Shown: positions 1 through 7,734 of the stretch, in pieces
How the letters are laid out: each line of letters starts with the position of its first letter
Position numbering within the stretch: the stretch's first letter is position 1
Source of the DNA: Bacillus sp. ISL-37
GTDB taxonomy: Bacteria; Bacillota; Bacilli; Bacillales; Cytobacillaceae
Length of the DNA stretch: 48,700 nucleotides
Assembly: GCF_018613315.1 (NCBI RefSeq)
Contig: NZ_JAGGQL010000053.1
Coordinates: 1-48,700 of the forward strand
Direction of reading: 5' to 3'
Notes under the pieces: model-generated
What the model was told of the DNA's origin: nothing
The model's database searches: none
Seen by the model: the letters and a program-made list of their open reading frames with translations, nothing else
Position numbers and translations under genes: made by a program

Positions 1-372
1 GTCTGAAGTTGCACCGGGTTCTGACAATTTTTCGCTTTTGACCTGAGATTTTGTCTGAAGTTGCACCAGGTTCGGACATATTTTCGCTTCCGCTCTGGGA
101 TTTTGTCCGAAGTTGCACCGGATTCGGACATATTTTCACTTCCGCCCTGGGATTTTGTCTGATGTTGCACCGGGTTCGGACATATTTTCGCTTCCGGCCT
201 GAGATTTTGTCTGAAGTTGCACCAGGTTCGGACATATTTCCGCTTTAGACTAGTGATTTTGTCCGAAGTTGACCAGGGTTCGGACATATTTCCGCTTCGA
301 CCTTGGGATTTTGTCTGAAGTTGCACCAGGTTCGGACATATTTTCGCTTCCGGCCTGAGATTTTGTCTGAAG
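1..372. repeat. Tandem array, exact 52-bp period, about seven units
   Basis: The word GTCTGAAG or GTCCGAAG starts at 1, 53, 105, 157, 209, 261, 313 and 365, an exact 52-bp spacing with no net indel although the units differ by substitutions. Each unit holds an inverted repeat, GTCCGAA then an 11-nt loop then TTCGGAC, with G:U-compatible changes in some units. The array continues off the left edge. Because 52 is not a multiple of three, the short plus-strand open frame across it is not a credible gene. No spacers as in a CRISPR array. Confidence 0.9.
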
Positions 373-392
373 TTGAAGTTTAAAATAAAAAA

Positions 393-413
393 CAGAGCAC
401 ATAATGTGCCCTG
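393..413 (-). terminator. Terminator of the DUF2584 gene
   Basis: The arms CAGAGCACA and TGTGCCCTG pair with one mismatch. On the minus strand the hairpin is followed by a run of T, right after the stop codon of the DUF2584 gene. Confidence 0.75.
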
Positions 414-414
414 C

Positions 415-657
415 TTAGTTGGTTGAGTTCAAGGAAATTAACTGATACGTAAGTGTTGTAGTGTTTTCTGTCCATTCTACTTTTTTGATGACACCTGTTC
501 CGGTAAGGTCACCTTCAATTGTCTTTTTGACTTCAAGTGGAATGTCAACTGGATAAAGCCTGTAGCCTTCCTTTGTCAAAGAGAAGAAGTTGTCTTCGAG
601 CCTCTTTTCCCGGCCCTTCGTCACGATCATTGTATTCAACTCTAATGGCATCCCCAT
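415..657 (-). CDS. ytmB: DUF2584 family protein (YtmB-like)
   Basis: Small cytosolic protein of about 80 residues with no membrane segment. It resembles the DUF2584 family (B. subtilis YtmB), whose function is not known. The open frame runs upstream to 699, but I place the start at the ATG at 657 because GAGGAG lies about 8 nt before it and the protein then begins MGMPLELN, as family members do. It sits just downstream of the YtmA-like hydrolase on the same strand, the same pairing as in B. subtilis, so the two are probably co-transcribed. Family assignment is from recalled sequence resemblance and neighbourhood. Confidence 0.8.
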   Translation of the reverse strand: MGMPLELNTMIVTKGREKRLEDNFFSLTKEGYRLYPVDIPLEVKKTIEGDLTGTGVIKKVEWTENTTTLTYQLISLNSTN

Positions 658-712
658 TGTACTCGCTCCTCTATTGTTCATCATTAATATCAATTTCATT
701 TTATCATTCTTG

Positions 713-1501
713 CTATTGTGATTTCATCCAATTCGTTAAATCGGTGACTACTTTCCGGTTCATCACCGGTGGGAAGTAGTGTGTATAGTCATCAAAATAC
801 CAGCATTCGACAGGCTTGTCTAATTCTTTTAACCGTTTCTCGATCCGATAAGAGTGCTCAACCGACACATTGCGGTCGTTCCCGCCGTGAATCAGCAGCA
901 CCGGTGCTTTCAGGTTTTCCATATCGTATAAAGGCGTGCGAAACTTATAGCGGTTTGGCACCTTTTTAGGCGATCCGCCGATTACCCTTTTCATCATCCT
1001 GCGCAAGTCCTTTCTCTCTACATACGTTAAAAACATATCCGTTACCCCTCCCCAGGTAACGACCGACGCCGTCTCCGGGAATTTTATTGCAGTCAACAGA
1101 GCCATCAACCCGCCGCGTGAAAATCCAAAGACATGAGTCCTTTCAACCCATGGCAATGTTTGCAGCAGCGTGAATCCTGCAAATGCATCGACTCGGTCAT
1201 CGCCGCCGAAGTCCTCATCTCCTTCCCCTCCCTGATTCCCACGGTAAAAAGGAGCGAAAACAGTGAAGCCTTCAGACGCAAATTGCGCAATACGTGCAGG
1301 CCTTACCTTTCCTACATTTTTGATTCCACCGCGAAGATACAGGAATCCTTCAGTCCCGCTTCCATCAATCGGCCTGGCCAAAAGTCCTTTGACCCGCAGC
1401 CCGCCTGCATAGTAGGTCAACATTTGCAGCTCGACTGCCGAATTGGGGGAAGGAAATTTGTTAGCTGAGATTATTCGTCCGTCTTTTTCCAAAGTAAACA
1501 C
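713..1501 (-). CDS. ytmA: Alpha/beta hydrolase, S9 peptidase-like (YtmA)
   Basis: Cytosolic alpha/beta-hydrolase of about 260 residues. The nucleophile elbow GFSRG puts the catalytic Ser near residue 128. The acid is probably the Asp of GGNDRNV and the base the His of DYTHYFPP, giving a full triad. The fold is related to the dipeptidyl-peptidase/acylaminoacyl-peptidase (S9) group; the substrate is unknown. The frame opens with GTG at 1501, which abuts GAGAGGAG too closely, so the TTG at 1492 (about 8 nt after AGGAG) is the more likely start. It is divergent from ytlA and upstream of the DUF2584 gene, as in B. subtilis. Confidence 0.85.
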   Translation of the reverse strand: MFTLEKDGRIISANKFPSPNSAVELQMLTYYAGGLRVKGLLARPIDGSGTEGFLYLRGGIKNVGKVRPARIAQFASEGFTVFAPFYRGNQGGEGDEDFGGDDRVDAFAGFTLLQTLPWVERTHVFGFSRGGLMALLTAIKFPETASVVTWGGVTDMFLTYVERKDLRRMMKRVIGGSPKKVPNRYKFRTPLYDMENLKAPVLLIHGGNDRNVSVEHSYRIEKRLKELDKPVECWYFDDYTHYFPPVMNRKVVTDLTNWMKSQ

Positions 1502-1613
1502 TCCTCTCTTATATGAAATTCTTTAAATTTGGTTCCTGGGCATTCACACATTTTCAGGGAATTCATACGATACTGTAAGCCCAATTTAATACAGATTTTT
1601 AGGAGGCATCATT

Positions 1614-2609
1614 ATGAAAAAATGGTTCAAAGCCGGTTTTGCTTTATTTATGGTGGCTGTACTTATTATACCTCTCGCAGCCTGCGGTCAAGACAAGGTA
1701 CAGACTGTCAAAGTTGCAGAGGTAACACGTTCAATCTTCTATGCTCCTCAATATGTTGCCCTTGAAAAGGGATTTTTTGATGAGGAAGGATTGAAAGTTG
1801 AATTAACGACAACATGGGGCGGTGACAAGACCATGACAGCCGTACTCTCGAACGCAGCAGATATTGGACTCGTTGGTTCAGAGACATCCATCTACGTTTA
1901 TGCCCAGGGATCAAATGACCCGGTCATCAACTTTGCCCAGCTGACGCAAACAGATGGCACCTTTCTTGTATCCAGAGAAAAAATCGATGATTTTTCATGG
2001 GATCAGTTAAAAGGAGCGACCTATCTCGGCCAGCGTACGGGCGGAATGCCGCAAATGGTCGGTGAATTCGTCCTAAAGAAGCACGGCATCGATCCAAAGG
2101 CAGATTTAGAGATGATCCAAAATATTGATTACGCGAATATTCCCAACGCCTTCGCTTCCGGAACTGGTGACTTCGTCCAGCTATTCGAGCCACAGGCCAG
2201 CATGTTTGAATTGGAAGGCATAGGCCATATCGTCGCTTCTTTCGGAACTGAGTCTGGTCATGTACCATATACCACATTTATGGCCAAACAAAGCTACATG
2301 AAGAAAAATCCGGAGACAATCGAAAAATTCACCCGCGCAGTCCATAAGGCACAGAAGTGGGTGGAATCACACAGTGCCAAAGAAACAGCCGAGGTTATCC
2401 AGCCATTCTTTAAAGATACAGATTTATCGCTGATCGAAACGGTTGTTGATCGATACAAGAGCCAGGGATCATTCGCAACTGACCCGATTCTAGATGAAGA
2501 GGAATGGAAAAACCTGCAGGACATCATGGATGAAGCAGGAGAACTTCCTGAGGAAGTCAGCCATGACACCTTAGTAAACACAGAGGTGGCAGAAGAAATA
2601 ATGAAATAA
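1614..2609 (+). CDS. ytlA: ABC importer substrate-binding lipoprotein (NMT1/SsuA-like, YtlA)
   Basis: Solute-binding component of an ABC importer, 331 residues. The N-terminus has a basic MKKW start, a hydrophobic stretch and the lipobox LAAC at about residues 21-24, so it should be lipid-anchored outside the membrane. The mature part (VAEVTRSIFYAPQYVALEKGFF near the start) matches the NMT1/SsuA family that binds pyrimidine precursors, sulfonates or nitrate. The exact ligand is not readable from sequence. AGGAGG lies 8 nt before the ATG. The ATPase and permease genes follow at once, forming a three-gene operon closed by a hairpin at 4191-4215. No recognisable riboswitch fits in the 112-bp gap upstream. 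Confidence 0.88.
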   Translation: MKKWFKAGFALFMVAVLIIPLAACGQDKVQTVKVAEVTRSIFYAPQYVALEKGFFDEEGLKVELTTTWGGDKTMTAVLSNAADIGLVGSETSIYVYAQGSNDPVINFAQLTQTDGTFLVSREKIDDFSWDQLKGATYLGQRTGGMPQMVGEFVLKKHGIDPKADLEMIQNIDYANIPNAFASGTGDFVQLFEPQASMFELEGIGHIVASFGTESGHVPYTTFMAKQSYMKKNPETIEKFTRAVHKAQKWVESHSAKETAEVIQPFFKDTDLSLIETVVDRYKSQGSFATDPILDEEEWKNLQDIMDEAGELPEEVSHDTLVNTEVAEEIMK

Positions 2610-2625
2610 CAGGAGGTTGCAGCCA

Positions 2626-3402
2626 ATGGACTTTTTGACATTAACAGGGATCCAGCACACTTATTTCACACAAACAACTGCTGTCAATGCTTTGAACAAT
2701 ATTTCACTTCATGTCCAGGAAGGTGAATTTGTATCCTTCCTGGGTCCGAGCGGCTGCGGCAAAACAACGCTGCTTTCGATCATCGCCGGGCTGATTGAGC
2801 CTACCGATGGGCAGGTAAAACTGGAGGGGAAATCAGTCAAGGAAGCTACGAATCAAACCGGATATATGCTGCAGCAGGATTATTTATTTCCTTGGAAAAC
2901 AATTGAGGAAAATATCTTTCTTGGCTTGAAGATTAGCGGAACTTTGAAAGATACCAAGAAGGCTGAGGTTTTATCGCTGCTAAAGCAAATGGGTTTGGAA
3001 AATGTCGAAAAGCATTATCCAAAACAGCTCTCCGGCGGAATGCGCCAGCGTGTGGCACTGGTAAGGACACTGGCAACTGAACCTAAGCTGCTCATGCTCG
3101 ACGAACCTTTTTCCGCATTGGACTATCAAACGAAATTAAAACTAGAGGACCTGGTTTCAAATACCTTTAAGACTTTTGGAAAAACAGCGATTCTTGTCAC
3201 ACATGATATCGGAGAGGCGATAGCAATGAGCGACCGCATCTTCCTGTTTTCACCAAGACCAGGACGCCTGCACAGAACCTTTATCATTCCCGATGAGCTA
3301 AGGAACTTAAGTCCTTTTGAGGCCAGGAACCATCCTTTATACAATGAACTGTTCCAGACAGTATGGAAGGAGTTGGAGTCAATTGAGCCAGAAGAAAACT
3401 GA
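2626..3402 (+). CDS. ytlC: ABC importer ATP-binding protein (YtlC)
   Basis: ATPase of the same importer, 258 residues. Walker A is GPSGCGKTT (near residue 40), the Q-loop follows in [10 protein letters not shown], the signature is LSGGMRQR, Walker B is [12 protein letters not shown], and the switch His lies in VTHDIGEA. This arrangement is typical of the nitrate/sulfonate/taurine (SsuB/TauB) class. The ATG at 2626 is chosen because AGGAGG is about 9 nt upstream; a TTG at 2617 in the same frame is too close to it. The 3' end overlaps ytlD by 20 bp, pointing to translational coupling. Confidence 0.9.
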   Translation: MDFLTLTGIQHTYFTQTTAVNALNNISLHVQEGEFVSFLGPSGCGKTTLLSIIAGLIEPTDGQVKLEGKSVKEATNQTGYMLQQDYLFPWKTIEENIFLGLKISGTLKDTKKAEVLSLLKQMGLENVEKHYPKQLSGGMRQRVALVRTLATEPKLLMLDEPFSALDYQTKLKLEDLVSNTFKTFGKTAILVTHDIGEAIAMSDRIFLFSPRPGRLHRTFIIPDELRNLSPFEARNHPLYNELFQTVWKELESIEPEEN

Positions 3403-4189
3403 ACTCCTCCATCAAGAGTATCTTAAAAGATTAAGCCGCGAGAGAAAGATCGTCCGTATCTATCAATTGCTGATCTTCATTGCCTTCTTTGCCCTATGGG
3501 AAATCTCAAGCCAACAAAGATGGATCGACCCGCTCCTATTCAGTTCACCGTCAAAAATATGGAACATGCTAATCGTGAAGACGATGGATGGTTCCCTAGC
3601 TGTAAATCTTGGTGTGACATTAGCTGAAACCGTACTTGGATTTATCCTCGGTACACTCACAGGTACAATACTCGCAGCAATATTATGGTGGTCTCCGCTG
3701 CTTTCCAGGATTTTGGATCCATATCTTGTAATATTGAATTCCATGCCAAAGGTTGCGCTTGGCCCGATATTGATTGTTGCGCTAGGCACCAATATGACTT
3801 CGATTATTGCAATGGGTGCAATTATCTCAGTAATCATCACGACAATCGTTGTGTATACCGCTTTTAAAGAGGTGGACCCAAATTATCTGAAGGTGCTGCA
3901 GACATTCGGAGCAACAAGGACACAGTGTTTTCGGGAGGCGATCTTGCCAGCATCTTTTCCTACCATCATTTCCACTTTGAAAGTGAATGTCGGCCTGAGC
4001 TGGGTAGGAGTCATTGTCGGGGAATTCCTCGTTTCGGCCCGGGGTCTCGGATATATGATTATCTACGGTTTCCAGGTTTTCAATTTCACGCTCGTGTTCC
4101 TGTCGCTGCTGGTCATCGCCGTGTTCGCAACCGTAATGTACCAGCTGGTCGAACTGCTTGAGAAGAAACTGATTAAAAGCAATCAATAA
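3383..4189 (+). CDS. ytlD: ABC importer permease (YtlD)
   Basis: Membrane permease of about 268 residues with some six hydrophobic segments; belongs to the BPD_transp_1 (SsuC/TauC) family. The cytoplasmic EAA-type loop appears as [21 protein letters not shown] near residues 185-205, the contact point for the ATPase. The open frame begins at 3317, but the likely start is the TTG at 3383: AAGGAG sits about 10 nt upstream, and the product then begins [13 protein letters not shown]. The start lies inside the end of ytlC. Last gene of the ytlA-ytlC-ytlD operon. Confidence 0.87.
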   Translation: MSQKKTELLHQEYLKRLSRERKIVRIYQLLIFIAFFALWEISSQQRWIDPLLFSSPSKIWNMLIVKTMDGSLAVNLGVTLAETVLGFILGTLTGTILAAILWWSPLLSRILDPYLVILNSMPKVALGPILIVALGTNMTSIIAMGAIISVIITTIVVYTAFKEVDPNYLKVLQTFGATRTQCFREAILPASFPTIISTLKVNVGLSWVGVIVGEFLVSARGLGYMIIYGFQVFNFTLVFLSLLVIAVFATVMYQLVELLEKKLIKSNQ

Positions 4190-4190
4190 C

Positions 4191-4215
4191 GAAGCCGGGA
4201 TTATGATCCGGCTTC
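4191..4215 (+). terminator. Terminator of ytlACD
   Basis: GAAGCCGG and CCGGCTTC form a perfect 8-bp stem with a 9-nt loop, followed by a short T-rich stretch, one base after the ytlD stop codon. Confidence 0.8.
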
Positions 4216-4265
4216 TTTACTGTCTCAAAAAAATCTGGCAAAAGTGAACTTGGTCGAAAAAAATT

Positions 4266-4322
4266 GATTTTCGCCAATAAAGTTGTGAACTCCGCCAATA
4301 AAATTAGATTTTCGCCAATATA
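4266..4322. repeat. Short degenerate repeat, about 20-bp period
   Basis: The word CGCCAATA recurs at 4272, 4293 and 4313, embedded in related AT-rich text, in the gap between convergent ytlD and ytkD. The period of about 20 bp is shared with the array at 24681-24760. No coding potential. Confidence 0.7.
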
Positions 4323-4380
4323 TCAGAATCAGGGTTAAAAACAACAGTTAATTACGATGCAATTTACCCAATTAACACAA

Positions 4381-4402
4381 AAAAAAGCGGCAATCGCCAC
4401 TT
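4381..4402 (-). terminator. Probable terminator of ytkD
   Basis: On the minus strand GTGGC, loop GATT and GCCGC form a short GC-rich hairpin followed by eight or more T, directly after the Nudix gene stop codon. Confidence 0.65.
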
Positions 4403-4870
4403 TTACAACTTTTCTTGCAAAAACTCAAGACTATGCTTGATCACATCGTCCTTCATGATAAAACTGTACTCGTCCCTCATTCTTTCCACAAGTATATCGC
4501 CACTTACTAGCAATGGGCCGCCTGTTTCCAGGTAATCGTCCTGTGGCAATATTTCTTCTGCTTCACCGAAAAAGATTCTTTTAACAAATGAATCTTCTTT
4601 ATCACTCACCTGATACTCCCCAATGCTCTCAAGCCTGCTTAAGACTGCGCCAGTCTCCTCCATAACCTCACGGCGAGCTGCATCTTCCAAGGTTTCGCCT
4701 TTCTCCACTTTGCCGCCAGGAAACTCAAGACCTCTAGCTTTATGTTGGGTCAAAAGCCATTTTCCTTGATATTTACAGATGACCAGCACATGGCACGCAC
4801 TTTTTTCAAAGACATTTTCCTGAAAGGATAAGGTCACCTCTCCGCCGTTTATATCTTTAAACTTTTCCAT
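4403..4870 (-). CDS. ytkD: Nudix hydrolase, probable 8-oxo-dGTPase (YtkD)
   Basis: Nudix pyrophosphatase of 155 residues, close in length to B. subtilis YtkD, which hydrolyses 8-oxo-dGTP and other nucleoside triphosphates and so limits mutagenesis. The Nudix box runs from about residue 52 to 74: GGKVEKGET, then REVMEETGA, giving the G-x5-E-x7-REUxEExGU pattern with the metal-binding glutamates intact. No signal peptide or membrane segment. In B. subtilis ytkD is next to dps, and dps is also close by here, consistent with an oxidative-stress neighbourhood. Confidence 0.88.
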   Translation of the reverse strand: MEKFKDINGGEVTLSFQENVFEKSACHVLVICKYQGKWLLTQHKARGLEFPGGKVEKGETLEDAARREVMEETGAVLSRLESIGEYQVSDKEDSFVKRIFFGEAEEILPQDDYLETGGPLLVSGDILVERMRDEYSFIMKDDVIKHSLEFLQEKL

Positions 4871-4931
4871 AAAAGTTCTCCCCCGCCACTAAACATGATC
4901 TAATTATATAGAAAATTAGACAATGAATAAA

Positions 4932-4951
4932 CCGCAGACATCTGTCTGCGG
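4932..4951 (-). terminator. Terminator of the small gene at 4957-5277
   Basis: CCGCAGAC, loop ATCT and GTCTGCGG form a perfect 8-bp stem, followed on the minus strand by TTTATT. Confidence 0.75.
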
Positions 4952-4956
4952 CTGTT

Positions 4957-5277
4957 CTATTTTTCAGGGAGGATCCCCATGCTTTCAATATGGTTCCTGG
5001 CTTCTTCATCGCCTAGTTTATAAATCATTTCATAGGTCTGGATCAGTTGTCTGTCGAGCGCATCATTTTCACGGTCATAATGGTATTGCACATATGGAAC
5101 GTGCGCCCTCATGAAATTTTGCCAGCCTGTGGAATGGCTCTGATCGAATATTTCCCTCAACGCGGTGATTTCCTCGTCATTTGCCTCAATTTTAAAATTC
5201 CATGGAGATGCAGTTGAAACGCTTTGAATCTCGCCATCACTGATGTTGATGTAGTATGTTTTTTTGCCTTCTGGCAT
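4957..5277 (-). CDS. Conserved protein of unknown function
   Basis: A 106-residue soluble, acidic protein without signal peptide or membrane segment. It begins MPEGKKTYYINISDGEI and contains a tryptophan-bearing segment (STGWQNFMRAHVPYVQYHYDRE). I recognise it only as a family kept beside ytkD in Bacillaceae; some databases label relatives simply as hydrolase, which I cannot support from visible motifs. The frame opens with a GTG at 5286 that lies inside the ribosome-binding sequence GAGGTGAGG, so the ATG at 5277 is the likely start. It has its own terminator and probably forms a single-gene unit. Confidence 0.7.
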   Translation of the reverse strand: MPEGKKTYYINISDGEIQSVSTASPWNFKIEANDEEITALREIFDQSHSTGWQNFMRAHVPYVQYHYDRENDALDRQLIQTYEMIYKLGDEEARNHIESMGILPEK

Positions 5278-5531
5278 ATGCCTCACCTCATGGATATCGT
5301 TCCCTGCGTCTATAATCGTTTATACTGAATATCTTTAAAATAAATAATTTTTTCTGCCCTCCAAATTACTCTTCAAGTTGTCTGTATGTTAAAATTAGAC
5401 CAAATATAGATATAGATAAATCAGCAAACCCAACAGGAAAATACTTCAATTCCAAGGCATATTTTTCCCGATGGAGGGTATTAAATAACTATAAGGAATT
5501 ATGGACGATTAAGAAGGAGAGGTGAAATCTA

Positions 5532-5789
5532 ATGAAACTGATTGATGAGCTATACGAACTGTACCGCAATAAATTGACCGGTGATGAAGAGGATATCGAT
5601 ATGCTCGCTTTTGCCTTCCTTGAAGAAATGAGCCGTGAGGACTTGTTGAAAATTATCCAGGACCTTGATAAGCAGGAGCTTTATGATTTGATGGGCCTTT
5701 ACTTGATCGAGAGCTTGAAGGGAAAGTTTGCCCAGGATGATTTCGGTGCACGGTCTGTCAATTCATATTCTTCCCGCAATGTGCACTAA
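5532..5789 (+). CDS. DUF6154 family small protein
   Basis: An acidic 85-residue protein, mostly helical by composition: MKLIDELYELYRNKLTG, then an EEM/LLKIIQDLDKQELYDLMG-like helix and a low-complexity tail with NSYSSRN. It matches what I recall of the DUF6154 family, found in Bacillaceae near dps; no function is known. AGGAGAGG lies about 8 nt before the ATG. It is monocistronic, closed by a strong hairpin at 5813-5833 and convergent with dps. Confidence 0.8.
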   Translation: MKLIDELYELYRNKLTGDEEDIDMLAFAFLEEMSREDLLKIIQDLDKQELYDLMGLYLIESLKGKFAQDDFGARSVNSYSSRNVH

Positions 5790-5812
5790 TCCTTGTAAAT
5801 AACCATACATAC

Positions 5813-5833
5813 AAACCGGCTGCAGGCCGGTTT
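5813..5833 (+). terminator. Terminator of the DUF6154 gene
   Basis: AAACCGGC, loop TGCAG and GCCGGTTT form a perfect 8-bp stem followed by a T-rich run. Confidence 0.9.
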
Positions 5834-5864
5834 TTCTTTTTGTCTTGTTCGTAGAACACTGAAA

Positions 5865-5890
5865 AAACTGGCCGATTTCCCGGCCAGTTT
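5865..5890 (-). terminator. Terminator of dps
   Basis: AAACTGGCCG, a 6-nt loop and CGGCCAGTTT make a perfect 10-bp stem; on the minus strand a T-rich tail follows. It ends a few bases from the dps stop codon. Confidence 0.9.
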
Positions 5891-5894
5891 CCTT

Positions 5895-6335
5895 TTATCC
5901 TAGATAAGCCTTGAACATCCACATATGCTTGCGAAGGCTCATTTTCACTTCTGTCATCATATCTGCTGTAGCTGTATCTTCTGCTTTTTCTGCTAGTTCA
6001 ATTGCTACCTGAAGCTCGTCCACGATTGTGGCAAAGTCATCATGCAGTTGTTTGACCATGTCCTCTTCTTTTTCTGAACCTGATGCTTCACTGATCGAGG
6101 ATAATTCAAGATACTCTTTAAGCGTTGCAACAGGCTTTCCGTCCAATGCAAGAATTCTTTCGGCGAATTCATCAATGATTGTCGCCGCTTCGTTATAAAG
6201 CTCTTCGAATTTTACATGCAGCGTGAAAAAGTGACGCCCTTTTACATACCAATGATAGTTGTGAAGCTTCGTGTAAAGAACCGTCCAGTTTGCAACTTGC
6301 TTGTTAACCGCTTGAATTAAATCTTTTTGTGCCAT
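5895..6335 (-). CDS. dps: Dps-family mini-ferritin
   Basis: DNA-protection/iron-storage protein of 146 residues, the usual Dps length. The ferroxidase-site signature is visible: NYHWYVKGRHFFTLH, then KFEELYNEAATIIDEFAER, supplying the conserved His, Asp and Glu ligands at the dimer interface. The family forms dodecamers that oxidise Fe(II) with hydrogen peroxide and limit Fenton damage. A GGGAGGATG-type ribosome-binding site precedes the ATG. Monocistronic. I looked for a clear PerR box in the upstream 130 bp and did not find one. Confidence 0.93.
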   Translation of the reverse strand: MAQKDLIQAVNKQVANWTVLYTKLHNYHWYVKGRHFFTLHVKFEELYNEAATIIDEFAERILALDGKPVATLKEYLELSSISEASGSEKEEDMVKQLHDDFATIVDELQVAIELAEKAEDTATADMMTEVKMSLRKHMWMFKAYLG

Positions 6336-6469
6336 GGTTTATTCATCCTCCCTTTTAGTCATAGTTTATATTCCCCTTTCTGTCTTATAAAAAACATGCT
6401 GCCAGCAACTTTTTACCTATATCGGAAGAGAACATGCTACAATAATTTTGAAGCAAAGGAGGTCGTTGT

Positions 6470-6637
6470 ATGTATACCGTTTTGATTATTTCAATCATAA
6501 TCGTTATCATTGTTTTAATATTAAGTGTAGTCACCACTTCAAAGGCATATCAGTATAAACATACCGTCGATCCGGTTGACAACAATAACAGCCATGCAGA
6601 TTCTAATGAACCAAAATCTCAGGATGAAAATAAATAA
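6470..6637 (+). CDS. ytzI: YtzI family small membrane protein
   Basis: A 55-residue protein with one N-terminal membrane helix (MYTVLIISIIIVIIVLILSV region) followed by TTSKAYQYKHTVDP and a polar Asn/Asp-rich tail. The KAYxYKHTVDP block is the hallmark of the Bacillus YtzI family, function unknown. An AAAGGAGG ribosome-binding site is about 8 nt upstream of the ATG. The gene sits between dps and yidD, as in B. subtilis, and is closed by the hairpin at 6638-6660. Confidence 0.87.
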   Translation: MYTVLIISIIIVIIVLILSVVTTSKAYQYKHTVDPVDNNNSHADSNEPKSQDENK

Positions 6638-6660
6638 AAGGAGCTGAAAATCAGCTCCTT
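6638..6660 (+). terminator. Terminator of ytzI
   Basis: AAGGAGCTGA, loop AAA and TCAGCTCCTT form a perfect 10-bp stem followed by TTTT. Confidence 0.9.
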
Positions 6661-6688
6661 TTTAGAGTTTAAAGAAGGGATGAACACC

Positions 6689-6943
6689 ATGTTAAAAAAA
6701 GCATTCATCGGCATCATTCGTTTTTATCAGGTTGTCATTTCGCCATTAAAGCCGCCTACATGCCGCTTCTATCCTACATGTTCCCATTACGGGCTTGAAG
6801 CGATTAAAAGATTCGGTCCCTTCAAAGGCGGTTGGCTGACGATTGTACGCATCCTTAAGTGCCAGCCCTTCCATCCAGGAGGCATGGACCCGGTACCGGA
6901 AGAGTGGCCATCAAAGAAAAATGCTAAAGCTCATAACCATTAA
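6689..6943 (+). CDS. yidD: Membrane protein insertion efficiency factor YidD (YtjA)
   Basis: YidD-family protein of 84 residues thought to help YidC-dependent membrane protein insertion. Signature blocks are present: [27 protein letters not shown] with the conserved Cys residues, then [30 protein letters not shown]. An ATG at 6680 in the same frame lies only 1-2 nt from the Shine-Dalgarno AAGAAGGG, so the ATG at 6689 (MLKKAF) is the likelier start. It lies directly after the ytzI terminator and is convergent with the carbonic anhydrase gene. Confidence 0.92.
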   Translation: MLKKAFIGIIRFYQVVISPLKPPTCRFYPTCSHYGLEAIKRFGPFKGGWLTIVRILKCQPFHPGGMDPVPEEWPSKKNAKAHNH

Positions 6944-6946
6944 AAA

Positions 6947-7510
6947 TTACTTTTCATAGCCATTGATTACTTGATCAAGCCTTCCTGTTGAAGGATCGAT
7001 CACTAGTCCATGGACCGGTACATCCTTAGGCATCAAGGGATGGTTTTTAACGATTTCAACACTGTGGGCAACGCTGTCCTTGACATTGTCGAAACCGTGA
7101 AGCCATTCCTCTACGTTTATTCCCGAATAATTCAAAGTTCCCAGCATATCATCTGTAACACCGCGTTTTTTCATCTCATCAATCATGATGTCGGGCTTCA
7201 TCCCGCTCATTCCACAGTCATAATGGCCAATGATCGCCACTTCCTCCGCCTGCAGCTGGTAAACGGCAACAAGCAAACTTCTCATAATACTTCCAAACGG
7301 GTGCATGATCAGGGCACCTGCATTTTTGACAACTTTCACATCGCCATTTCGGATATTCAATGCCCTCGGTAAAAGTTCCACGAGCCTTGTATCCATACAA
7401 GTCAAAATAACCATCTTTTTATTCGGAAACTTAGTAGTGGTGAATTCTTCATACTTTTTTTCTGATACGAATTTTTCATTGAAATCAAGAATTTCATCAA
7501 GCATTCTCAT
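6947..7510 (-). CDS. Beta-carbonic anhydrase (YtiB)
   Basis: Zinc enzyme of 187 residues interconverting CO2 and bicarbonate. Visible metal ligands: Cys and Asp/Arg in LTCMDTRL (about residue 38) and His plus Cys in IGHYDCGMSG (about residues 95-101). The NAGALI motif between them is also typical. Length fits the small, plant-type/clade-C bacterial beta-CAs such as B. subtilis YtiB. A MLDE start two codons in is an alternative. Transcribed away from the zinc lipoprotein gene; the shared upstream gap contains Zur-like sites. Confidence 0.9.
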   Translation of the reverse strand: MRMLDEILDFNEKFVSEKKYEEFTTTKFPNKKMVILTCMDTRLVELLPRALNIRNGDVKVVKNAGALIMHPFGSIMRSLLVAVYQLQAEEVAIIGHYDCGMSGMKPDIMIDEMKKRGVTDDMLGTLNYSGINVEEWLHGFDNVKDSVAHSVEIVKNHPLMPKDVPVHGLVIDPSTGRLDQVINGYEK

Positions 7511-7625
7511 ACATTCTCTCTCCTCTTAAAAAATTTCCTTTCTAATAGAATACCTTAAACTGATCCCGAACCAAAATGTTTTACTTGATTTTGCTCCCAT
7601 CCTTTTGTATGATACAGAAGGTAAA

Positions 7626-7640
7626 TCGTAACCATTACGA
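7626..7640. promoter_or_regulatory. Zur-like operator upstream of the zinc lipoprotein
   Basis: TCGTAACCATTACGA is a perfect 6-3-6 inverted repeat and differs at one position from the Bacillus Zur consensus TCGTAATnATTACGA. It lies 95 bp before the ATG of a zinc-binding lipoprotein, so zinc-dependent repression of that gene is expected. Confidence 0.82.
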
Positions 7641-7698
7641 ATTAATATTTTTACCTATGATTAGAAAACTAATAACAAATACACTCCCAATTCATAAA

Positions 7699-7713
7699 TC
7701 GTAATGAGTCCGT
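7699..7713. promoter_or_regulatory. Possible second, degenerate Zur half-site
   Basis: TCGTAATGAGTCCGT keeps a complete left half (TCGTAAT) of the Zur box but a poor right half, 22 bp before the lipoprotein ATG. It could be a weaker second site or chance. Confidence 0.45.
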
Positions 7714-7734
7714 TTTGACTAACAGGAGGCATAT

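Noticed and set aside
51-248. Open frame across the 52-bp repeats
   Set aside because: The period is not a multiple of three, so the repeated peptide is a by-product; there is no ribosome-binding site.
1-372. The 52-bp array as a CRISPR
   Set aside because: The similarity runs across the whole 52-bp unit; there are no unique spacers, and no cas genes are seen in the window.
1502-1613. Riboswitch upstream of ytlA
   Set aside because: The gap is only 112 bp and shows no conserved TPP, purine or SAM core; TPP was considered because relatives bind thiamine precursors.
6336-6469. PerR box upstream of dps
   Set aside because: No close match to TTATAATnATTATAA is present; the TTATAAGACAG stretch is too weak.
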